Of a stretch of DNA of 12,257 nt, positions 1 through 5,258 are shown piece after piece. A program made the position numbers and the translations under genes. The stretch's first letter is position 1, and every line of letters begins with the position of its first letter. A model generated the notes under the pieces. It was not told the DNA's origin. It saw only the letters and a program-made list of their open reading frames with translations, and made no database searches. The DNA comes from Acidilobaceae archaeon. Lineage in GTDB: Archaea; Thermoproteota; Thermoprotei_A; Sulfolobales; Acidilobaceae. The DNA lies in assembly GCA_027081695.1 (NCBI GenBank), contig JALWJI010000155.1, positions 1-12,257 of the forward strand, given 5' to 3'.

Positions 1-250
1 CTAAGTAATGGTTCTCTAGAGGGAATCCGGAGGCTTCTGCTTTTACAATGTAGTCAAATGGCTTTGACTCGCTGGTGAATACTATTGCTCTGTAGCCGGC
101 GTCTAGTGCTCCTTTTAGGAAGAGTAAGCTTAGAGCTGTTTTTCCGCTTCCGTGTTCTCCCTCGATTACTATTAGGGCTGGGTAGGGTATGCCTCCTCCT
201 AGCTTCATGTCGAATTCATCGTTTCCTGTGGGTAATAGTCTGAGGACCAT
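1..250 (-). CDS. arlH: Archaellum motor ATPase-like protein ArlH (FlaH), N-terminal part
   Basis: RecA/KaiC-like ATP-binding protein that binds the ArlI ATPase at the cytoplasmic base of the archaellum. Only the first 83 residues are here; the 3' part lies past the left edge. The translation begins MVLRLLPTGNDEFDMKLGGG and has a Walker A loop GEHGSGKT at about residues 31-38, followed by helix and strand (ALSLLFLKGALDAGYRAIVFTSES), as in the FlaH family. Two adjacent ATG codons exist (253 and 250). The GGTGA motif, which overlaps the TGA stop of arlF, lies only 1-2 nt from the first but 4-5 nt from the second, so I chose 250. Its place directly after arlF matches the usual crenarchaeal order X-G-F-H-I-J. 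Translational coupling to arlF is likely. Family assignment is firm; the exact start is not. Confidence 0.93.
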   Translation of the reverse strand, partial: MVLRLLPTGNDEFDMKLGGGIPYPALIVIEGEHGSGKTALSLLFLKGALDAGYRAIVFTSESKPFDYIVKAEASGFPLENHYL

Positions 251-254
251 CATC

Positions 255-785
255 TCACCCCGTAAACTCGAGATATTCTTTTCCTCCTCCTGGCGTGGCG
301 ATCGTGACTGTTACTTTAGCGGCGGTGTCTGGGGTTGATGGTAGAATTATCACGATGTCTAGGGTTGTGTTAGGTTTCCATGGGGTGGGTGTTGTAGTAT
401 TGTATGGTTGTGGGTAGCCGCTTGCATCATATATTGCCTTTATGTACCATCCTGGAGTTGTCGATGTACTAGTATAGGCTCCTTGGAAGGACGCATAGAA
501 TATGATTGAATTAGTGCTGTTTGTGTATTTGACTATTATGTCGAAGTCATCGTATCTGTATATGAGGTTGCTGCCAGTGTTTGTTATGTTAATCTCTATT
601 TGTGCTGTTGTATTGTTGTAGGTGTAGTTTTCTAGGTTTATACTATCGTGTGGGAGTTCGTCTACTATTAGTTGGGCTTTTACTGTGCTTGATAGCATCA
701 TCACTGTTATCCCTGCTAGGAAACCTATCATTGTGATCAGCATGTAGAAGATTATTGTCGAGGCCATTACTGTGCTCAGACCCAT
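255..785 (-). CDS. arlF: Archaellum stator protein ArlF (FlaF)
   Basis: A 176-residue protein with one N-terminal hydrophobic segment (about residues 8-31) and a beta-rich exterior domain containing the 'IEINITNTGSN' strand typical of the ArlF/ArlG sandwich fold. In Sulfolobus the soluble ArlF domain binds the S-layer protein and anchors the motor as part of the stator; this role is transferred by family. The N-terminus MGLSTVMASTIIFYML resembles pilin-type helices but lacks the charged residues and Gly of a class III cleavage site, so it should stay membrane bound. Several N-X-S/T sequons (NYT, NNT, NTT, NIT, NST) suggest glycosylation outside the cell. The ATG is preceded by GGGGTGA with about 6 nt spacing. 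The gene starts 20 bp after arlG and its stop overlaps the ribosome site of arlH. F versus G is decided mainly by gene order. Confidence 0.85.
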   Translation of the reverse strand: MGLSTVMASTIIFYMLITMIGFLAGITVMMLSSTVKAQLIVDELPHDSINLENYTYNNTTAQIEINITNTGSNLIYRYDDFDIIVKYTNSTNSIIFYASFQGAYTSTSTTPGWYIKAIYDASGYPQPYNTTTPTPWKPNTTLDIVIILPSTPDTAAKVTVTIATPGGGKEYLEFTG

Positions 786-805
786 ATCTGCTCACCCCCT
801 CCCCT

Positions 806-1291
806 TTATCCAAGGTCTACGACCTCCTCTGAGACGACGCCATTGGGTAGGACTACCTTTATCCTAACCACTGAAGCGTAATCCTTTGAGGGATTGACGT
901 TAAACCGGAGGGTTTCTCCTGGGCTCCATACGTTGTCTTGTTTGTATAGTTCTGTTATGTTGAAGGTGCCGGGTGTTGCTGTTGAGTTGTACTTGTAGTA
1001 GTCGAGGCTCTGGGTGTAGTTCCCTATGTATATGTCGATTTCTTGTATTTCGCTGAAGGGCATTGTTCCAACGTTTTTGACATAGATATATATTGTGCCG
1101 TTAACAGTGTCTCGGTATGCGTTTACTATCATGAGCCTTACTCCTAGAGCATTCGTTTTCTCAGTTACCATTTGCGAAAAGAGAGACTGAACATAGCTGA
1201 GTTTTCCCAATACCACTAGTGACAGTACACTGGCCATCACCACTGACACGACTATGAACACGGCGTGCGCTACGGCTGTTGACTCTCCCAT
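806..1291 (-). CDS. arlG: Archaellum stator protein ArlG (FlaG)
   Basis: A 161-residue protein with an N-terminal membrane helix (about residues 8-30, HAVFIVVSVVMASVLSLVVL) and a beta-sandwich exterior domain with the motif 'GTIYIYVKNVGTMPFSEI' near residues 65-82, characteristic of the ArlG/ArlF family. In Sulfolobus ArlG forms a short filament capped by ArlF that links the motor to the S-layer; this is known for the family, not shown here. The start ATG at 1291 has a GAGGTG site 7 nt upstream. The first 22 bp overlap the end of the preceding ArlX-slot gene, which suggests translational coupling. The domain ends VVLPNGVVSEEVVDLG with no C-terminal membrane segment. Confidence 0.87.
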   Translation of the reverse strand: MGESTAVAHAVFIVVSVVMASVLSLVVLGKLSYVQSLFSQMVTEKTNALGVRLMIVNAYRDTVNGTIYIYVKNVGTMPFSEIQEIDIYIGNYTQSLDYYKYNSTATPGTFNITELYKQDNVWSPGETLRFNVNPSKDYASVVRIKVVLPNGVVSEEVVDLG

Positions 1292-1986
1292 GCTTCAGCA
1301 CCTCGTCGTCGTAGTATTGATCGTACTAGTTCCTCGGTGATGCTTGCGACGTCTAGTCCTAGTTCCTTAGCAAGTGCTGCGAGTATAGCAATGCTCTCGT
1401 CTACGCCTAGCTCGTACTTGTAGCTTATCTTGCCGAGCTCTATGATTTTCTCGAGGGTTTCTTTTTGGGTCTCATCTATAAGTGAACTCTTCATTAGGAT
1501 GTCTGCGAGAGTGTGTAGATATTCGGGTGGAACCCTTGATTGTAGCTCGTATACTAGTCTAAGTAGGCTTGCGAGTTTCTCGAGATTCATCTCTTCCATG
1601 CTTTTGCTTGATACCTGGATTTCTTCTCGTTTAACCTTTTCTTGGGGCTTGAACTCTAGCATCTCCTGGTAGGTATATGGTTTGAGTATTTTTGGAGCCG
1701 GATGCTGTGTCTGGGATGGAGCTAGACTCTGTATCGTGGCTAGTTGTTGGGAGGGGAGGGGGGAGGGGGTAGCAGCTTCAAGTGTTTTTACTACTTCGAC
1801 TTGTTTTTTGCTCTTGGATTCCTCTTGTGTTGGCGTTTGTTTTATTGTCTGCGTAGGACGTGATGGCTGTAGGAGTGGATTAGATATTTCATCTACGACG
1901 CTTCTTAGCTCTAGGACTAATTCTTTTAGTGTTCTTATTAGTTCTTTGATGTCGTTGCCTCCGTTGTTTACTTGCTCCGCGCTCAT
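1270..1986 (-). CDS. ArlX-position archaellum accessory protein, soluble, coiled coil and P/Q-rich linker
   Basis: A 238-residue protein sitting between arlB and arlG, the slot held by arlX in Crenarchaeota and by arlC/D/E in Euryarchaeota. Visible layout: a short leucine heptad helix (about residues 12-38, KELIRTLKELVLELRSVV), a low-complexity Pro/Gln/Thr/Ser linker (about 40-105), a basic stretch around KVKREEIQ, and a helical C-terminal domain (about 130-230). I see no membrane segment, although Sulfolobus ArlX has one at its N-terminus, so this is either a divergent ArlX or a functional stand-in with ArlCDE-like character. By position it probably belongs to the cytoplasmic part of the motor (inference). 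Start choice: GAGGTGG at 1998-1992 fits ATG 1986 better than ATG 1989 or the upstream GTG 1995. The end overlaps arlG by 22 bp. The linker is encoded by a strikingly C-rich tract. Confidence 0.75.
   Translation of the reverse strand: MSAEQVNNGGNDIKELIRTLKELVLELRSVVDEISNPLLQPSRPTQTIKQTPTQEESKSKKQVEVVKTLEAATPSPLPSQQLATIQSLAPSQTQHPAPKILKPYTYQEMLEFKPQEKVKREEIQVSSKSMEEMNLEKLASLLRLVYELQSRVPPEYLHTLADILMKSSLIDETQKETLEKIIELGKISYKYELGVDESIAILAALAKELGLDVASITEELVRSILRRRGAEAWESQQP
1749..1769 (+). other. Four consecutive G-runs with single-A loops (potential G-quadruplex)
   Basis: On the plus strand the runs are G3, G4, G6 and G5, each separated by one A, ending at 1769. This fits the strictest quadruplex pattern with 1-nt loops. 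It lies inside the ArlX-slot gene on the template strand and codes for Pro/Ser/Leu codons of the linker, so the mRNA is C-rich. Seen in sequence; folding is inferred. Confidence 0.6.
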
Positions 1987-2020
1987 CATAACCACCTCAT
2001 ATAATTTTTGTAAAAAATAT

Positions 2021-2030
2021 TATTTTAAAT
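2021..2030 (-). promoter_or_regulatory. Possible internal promoter for arlX-G-F-H
   Basis: An AT-rich TATA-like stretch (ATTTAAAATA on the minus strand) centred about 39 nt before ATG 1986, so transcription would start close to the Shine-Dalgarno site. In S. acidocaldarius a second promoter upstream of arlX exists besides that of arlB. The whole 72-bp gap is AT-rich, so the box could be chance. Confidence 0.4.
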
Positions 2031-2031
2031 T

Positions 2032-2042
2032 AAGAGAAAAAA
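2032..2042 (-). terminator. T-rich terminator tract after arlB
   Basis: About 17 nt past the arlB stop the minus strand reads TTTTTTCTCTT, followed by a second T6 run at 2017-2012. Archaeal RNA polymerase stops at such T-runs without a hairpin. It could partially end transcripts after the abundantly needed filament gene while some polymerases read on into the motor genes. Function is inferred. Confidence 0.5.
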
Positions 2043-2058
2043 GGTATAATTATTTGGT

Positions 2059-2685
2059 TTAGCCTAGGCTTAGAGGACCGGCAGTTCCTGGTAGAGATGG
2101 AGGTATTACTCTCTCAACTACTAGTGGTGCTCCTTCTGGCGGCTTTATCTCGATCTTGAATGGATCATATGGTTGTAGTCCAGTGGGTATGTGGACTATT
2201 ACAAGAGCTTTCTCTCCGAACTCTAGTACCTGGTCTCCGTCATTAGTTAGGAATACTATTGCTCCTTGAGTTGTATTCGCTGCGCTGAGGCCAGTTGTTG
2301 TTAGTATTGTCTGTAGGTCATCAGTTGTTGAGTTTGGATAGACTGAGAACTGTATGCTTGCGTAGTATTCTGATCCTGCCTGTACTGATATTACTGTCTT
2401 ACCCTGCTGTAGATCTACTGGATACTTTCCAGAGCTTGGTCTAATTGGCACTACAACGTCCGTTATTGTTGTACCGTTGTAGTACGCCATTACGTCTCCG
2501 TCTACCATTAGAGCACTTCCTGCTTCTCCAAGGCTTGAGGTTATGGCTTCTTTTGTCTTCTGTGTTGCTGTCATTCCCATGTTTAGTGCTACGAATGCTA
2601 GTGCGGCTGCTACTATCACGAATGCTATCATGACAATCGCTGCTTCGATACCAACAATACCTTTCCTCTTCCTGGCCCGTGGCAC
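2059..2685 (-). CDS. arlB: Pre-archaellin ArlB (archaeal flagellin)
   Basis: Filament subunit of the archaellum, 208 residues as precursor. The N-terminus MPRARKRKG-IVGIEAAI is a class III signal peptide: basic residues, Gly 9 as the expected cleavage site for the ArlK/PibD peptidase, then a hydrophobic helix (about residues 10-35) with the AFVALNMG...TQK signature seen in Sulfolobus archaellin. The rest is a beta-rich outer domain with sequons (NGT, NST, NTT) consistent with N-glycosylation. The open frame extends 38 codons further upstream, but GTG 2685 is preceded by GGGTGA at 7 nt spacing and gives a leader of normal length, so I chose it. A single archaellin gene is visible, first in the operon, followed by a T-rich tract and then the accessory genes. 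Confidence 0.93.
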   Translation of the reverse strand: MPRARKRKGIVGIEAAIVMIAFVIVAAALAFVALNMGMTATQKTKEAITSSLGEAGSALMVDGDVMAYYNGTTITDVVVPIRPSSGKYPVDLQQGKTVISVQAGSEYYASIQFSVYPNSTTDDLQTILTTTGLSAANTTQGAIVFLTNDGDQVLEFGEKALVIVHIPTGLQPYDPFKIEIKPPEGAPLVVERVIPPSLPGTAGPLSLG

Positions 2686-2736
2686 GGTTTCTTCACCCTT
2701 TTTTCTATATAGGTATTTGGACATTGAGGTCATGGA

Positions 2737-2763
2737 GTTTAAATATAATCCTGTACTTATAAA
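2737..2763 (-). promoter_or_regulatory. Candidate promoter region of the archaellum operon
   Basis: Two TATA-like boxes precede arlB: TTTATAAGT at 2763-2755 and TTATATTTAAAC at 2748-2737. With transcription starting about 25 nt downstream, they would give leaders of roughly 48 or 32 nt, both including the GGGTGA ribosome site. I cannot choose between them from sequence alone. Confidence 0.5.
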
Positions 2764-2947
2764 TACTTGTAAATCCCAAAAGAGCCCAGTATTAAACAAG
2801 AGCGCGTCACTTAATCGCCTCCATAAGGAGAGTCTAATTAGAACATGATTCTCTTAGAGGCCGATTCTTCATGCTTTATCGTATGTAACCTATAATATGA
2901 GGAAGCATTATGGTGTTGGTGAAGGAGCCCCGCTATTTGGGGGTTTG
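2764..2947. other. Intergenic stretch between tRNA-Arg and the archaellum promoter
   Basis: No plausible gene on either strand; the plus-strand frame here runs into the tRNA. The only structure seen is a small GC hairpin (CCCC at 2928-2931 with GGGG at 2939-2942, 7-nt loop) just 3' of the tRNA. It is not followed by a long T-run on the minus strand, so a terminator role is uncertain. Upstream control sites for arlB would be expected here, but I recognise none. Confidence 0.5.
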
Positions 2948-3053
2948 TGGCGGGCCCGCCGGGATTTGAACCCGGGACCGCCGGCGTTTCCCGCACAGGG
3001 TCCGGTTGGGCGCTTAGAAGGCCGGCGCCCTATCCTGGCTGGGCTACGGGCCC
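2948..3053 (-). tRNA. tRNA-Arg (anticodon UCU) with intron, CCA encoded
   Basis: Folds into a full cloverleaf: acceptor stem GGGCCCG/CGGGCCC (7 bp), D stem GCCC/GGGC, anticodon stem CCGGC/GCCGG, variable loop CGGTC, T stem CCGGG/CCCGG with loop TTCAAAT, discriminator G and an encoded 3' CCA. The loop starts CTTCTA, giving anticodon UCU, which reads AGA (and AGG with modification), common codons in this window. The mature tRNA would be 78 nt with CCA after removal of a 28-nt intron. A TATA box lies about 35-40 nt upstream of the mature 5' end. Confidence 0.95.
2987..3014 (-). other. tRNA-Arg intron at canonical position 37/38
   Basis: The 28-nt insert separates anticodon loop position 37 (A, 3015) from position 38 (C, 2986). 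A bulge-helix-bulge can be drawn: inner helix GCGC/GTGC, 3-nt bulge, short UUC/GGG helix, 3-nt bulge, then the anticodon stem. Moving the cut by one base gives loop CUUCUAA instead of CUUCUAC, also with a 28-nt intron, so the exact junction is uncertain by 1 nt. Confidence 0.8.
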
Positions 3054-3086
3054 TGCCTTGTCCACTGTATTGGATATTGTGGTGGG

Positions 3087-3095
3087 TTTTATAAA
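3087..3095 (-). promoter_or_regulatory. TATA box of tRNA-Arg, overlapping the upstream stop codon
   Basis: The minus strand carries TTTATAAAA here, a strong archaeal TATA match, centred about 38 nt before the mature tRNA end. It contains the last Leu codon and the TAA stop (3091-3089) of the ThiF-like gene. Confidence 0.7.
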
Positions 3096-3802
3096 GTCTT
3101 GTGGCATGGCTTGAGCTTGAGCTCAGTTATTTGTCTGTGTTTTAGGTCTATTACGTAGAGTATTCCTGTTCTGTCTGTTATCCCTGAGAGATATTCTATG
3201 GCTGTCAGTGCTTCTAGTGATGCTATTACTCCTACTCCGGCCCCAACGTTTGGTATCGGGGTCTTTCGCTTGTGTTCTGTCCTGGGTGCTATACAGTCTA
3301 TGCAGTATCCTTTATCTGGGTCAAGTAGGATTACTTGGCCATAGAATCCGTCTACTGCTGCATGTACTAGGGGTATATTGTTCTCGCACGTGTATTTTCC
3401 TAGGATTTTCCTCGAGGTCCAGTTGTCTAATGCGTCTATTACTAGGTCAGGTTTTCCTATCGTCTTCTCGAGGTCTGTGTTTTCTGTGATGCGTGTTATA
3501 TGGTAGTCTACTTCTGTGTGGATATTGTATTGGCGTATTCTTCGTGCCGCTATTACTGGTTTAGGTAGGCCTATGCTTGCCTCGTCATAGAGTAGTTGCC
3601 TGTTTAGGTTGCTCCATTCTACACTGTCTCCGTCTATTAGGGTTAGTTTTCCTACTCCTGCTAGGGCAAGATATGTTGATACAAGGCTTCCTAGTCCTCC
3701 GAGCCCGACGACTACTACGTGCGAGTTAAGGAGTCTTCTCTGTCCTTCTTCTCCGAGGAGTGGGATTTGCCTAGAATATCGTTCATGGGTCTCCCGGGTC
3801 AT
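3089..3802 (-). CDS. MoeB/ThiF/E1-like adenylyltransferase with incomplete cysteine set
   Basis: E1-like enzyme (237 aa) of the family that adenylates the C-terminal Gly of small ubiquitin-fold proteins for molybdopterin or thiamine synthesis, tRNA thiolation or SAMP conjugation. Visible: nucleotide loop GLGGLG (33-38), acidic IDGD (56-59), arginine motif NLNRQ (65-69), K81, DALDN (123-127), zinc half-site CIDC (C167, C170). Unusual: the position of the ThiF/MoeB active cysteine appears to be Thr (KRKTPIPN, near 181), and the second zinc CxxC is reduced to C233-H-K-T just before the end. H234 might replace the lost ligand. Start: ATG 3802 overlaps the cysS stop as ATGA with GGAG upstream; GTG 3814 is an alternative. 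Co-transcription with cysS is likely. The substrate cannot be told; no small ubiquitin-fold gene is in the window. Confidence 0.85.
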   Translation of the reverse strand: MTRETHERYSRQIPLLGEEGQRRLLNSHVVVVGLGGLGSLVSTYLALAGVGKLTLIDGDSVEWSNLNRQLLYDEASIGLPKPVIAARRIRQYNIHTEVDYHITRITENTDLEKTIGKPDLVIDALDNWTSRKILGKYTCENNIPLVHAAVDGFYGQVILLDPDKGYCIDCIAPRTEHKRKTPIPNVGAGVGVIASLEALTAIEYLSGITDRTGILYVIDLKHRQITELKLKPCHKTL

Positions 3803-5229
3803 TTCCAGCTCCACTCGGTCCTATCCTTGTAGTCTTTTAACTGTATGCCGAGTTCTAGTAGTTTTGCACGTATCGTGTCCGCTAGGTCGTACATCTTGTT
3901 CTTTCTAAGCTCTGTTCTAACTGATACTATTAGGTCAACTAGATGCTCGGTCACTTCTGGGACTGCCCTTTCAGCTGCTTGGTATACGTCGTCTGCCACG
4001 GCATATACCTTGTTCATCTCTTGTCCTATTTTGTAGGCGTAGAGGATGATCGTGTTACTCTCTATGCTTGACAATTCTTTATAGTAGAGGTTCGTGAATT
4101 CCCATACTTCTCTTATTGCTCCCGCGAAGTTGAAGTCGTTGCTCATCTCTGCGTGCCAGCGTCTCTGTATTTTTCTTAGCGAGTCTAGTAGGTCTAACTC
4201 TGAGGGTTTAAGCACATAGGTTGGTTCTTGTTTTTCTAGTCTTTTGTGGAGTTCTTGTACTACTTCTCTAAACCGGTTGTAGAGGCGTTTTGACTGTTGT
4301 AGGCTTTGATCACTGTATTCCAGCTGAGTTCGATAATGACCGCTTAGAAGCCATAGTCTTAGAGGTCCTGGCCCCCATTCTCTTACTGCGTCTTTTACGC
4401 TTATGATGTTTCCTAGGCTCTTGCTCATTTTTTCGCCTTCTATTGTCAGGTATCCTGTGTGGAGCCAATATTTTACCCAAGGCTTGTGTCCTAGGAGGGC
4501 CTCGCTTTGTGCCCTTTCGTTCTCATGGTGTGGGAATATTAGGTCTGCTGCTCCTCCGTGGATGTCTAGGCTTGGTCCAGTATACTTTGTGCTCATAACG
4601 CTACATTCGATGTGCCATCCTGGCCTTCCTGGGCCCCAGGGACTCTGCCAGCTTGGCTCTCCTGGTTTGGCAGCTTTCCATAGTGCGAAGTCGTATGGTT
4701 TCTTTTTCTCGTGGGCGTGTTCTTCTTCTTGTCCCCATAGGTTTTTGCTTGCTCTACCGCTTAGTCTCCCATAGTCTGGGTACTTGTCTACCTCGAAGTA
4801 AACGCTTCCGCTTTCAGCCACATATGCGTAGCCTTTCTCTATTAGTCCTTGGACGAATTCTATTATGTCGTCTATGTGTTCTGTTACCCGTGGATGTATG
4901 TCTATTTGTATGTTTAGGGTTGTGAGCATGTCCATGTAGTCGTTGATGTATTCCTGGACGAGGTTTCTCCAGTCGATTCCTCTCTCGCGTGACCGATTTA
5001 TGATTTTATCGTCGATATCGGTTATGTTCTGTACATGGAATACACTGTATCCTCTCAGGCTGAGATATCTCTTGATACCGTCGAATGCTACGAAGGTTCT
5101 CGCATGGCCTATGTGTGTGTAATCGTAGGGTGTTGGTCCGCAGACATACATGTTGACTAGTGGGGACTTTACTGGCTCGAAGACTTCTATTCTTCTCCCT
5201 AGAGTATTTCTCAGCCTTATCTCGCTCAT
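3799..5229 (-). CDS. cysS: Cysteinyl-tRNA synthetase
   Basis: Class I aminoacyl-tRNA synthetase (476 aa) that charges tRNA-Cys in the cytoplasm. The HIGH motif is at 39-42 (THIGHARTF), KMSKS at 267-271 (GEKMSKSLGN). The zinc and cysteine-binding residues C30, C209, H234 and E238 occur at almost the same numbers as in the E. coli enzyme, and the motif GRPGWHIECSVMS is intact. The C-terminal helical anticodon-binding region is full length for the family. The ATG at 5229 follows a strong GAGGAGGGAG site. The gene lies 29 bp after the M20 hydrolase and overlaps the ThiF-like gene by 4 bp, so the three probably share a transcript. Nothing is odd in the sequence; it should be functional. Confidence 0.98.
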   Translation of the reverse strand: MSEIRLRNTLGRRIEVFEPVKSPLVNMYVCGPTPYDYTHIGHARTFVAFDGIKRYLSLRGYSVFHVQNITDIDDKIINRSRERGIDWRNLVQEYINDYMDMLTTLNIQIDIHPRVTEHIDDIIEFVQGLIEKGYAYVAESGSVYFEVDKYPDYGRLSGRASKNLWGQEEEHAHEKKKPYDFALWKAAKPGEPSWQSPWGPGRPGWHIECSVMSTKYTGPSLDIHGGAADLIFPHHENERAQSEALLGHKPWVKYWLHTGYLTIEGEKMSKSLGNIISVKDAVREWGPGPLRLWLLSGHYRTQLEYSDQSLQQSKRLYNRFREVVQELHKRLEKQEPTYVLKPSELDLLDSLRKIQRRWHAEMSNDFNFAGAIREVWEFTNLYYKELSSIESNTIILYAYKIGQEMNKVYAVADDVYQAAERAVPEVTEHLVDLIVSVRTELRKNKMYDLADTIRAKLLELGIQLKDYKDRTEWSWK

Positions 5230-5258
5230 CTCTCTGCTCCCTCCTCGTCAACCCTACT

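Noticed and set aside
1682..2062. Plus-strand open frame of 126 codons opposite the ArlX-slot gene
   Set aside because: Ser/Cys-rich translation with no ribosome site; it is the antisense of a well-supported gene.
2734..2751. Imperfect palindrome around the arlB TATA-like box as an operator
   Set aside because: The symmetry comes mostly from AT-rich promoter sequence and the arms do not match well enough.
2948..3053. tRNA 3' end as an integration site of a mobile element
   Set aside because: No integrase, no second copy of the tRNA end in the window, and core archaellum genes lie directly downstream.
2897..3094. Plus-strand open frame across the tRNA
   Set aside because: It covers the antisense of the tRNA; its 'RRDLNPGPPA' text is the familiar false translation of a tRNA T-arm.
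4403..4774. Plus-strand open frame opposite cysS
   Set aside because: Low-complexity Leu/Ser/Cys-rich product antisense to the highly conserved HIGH/KMSKS enzyme.
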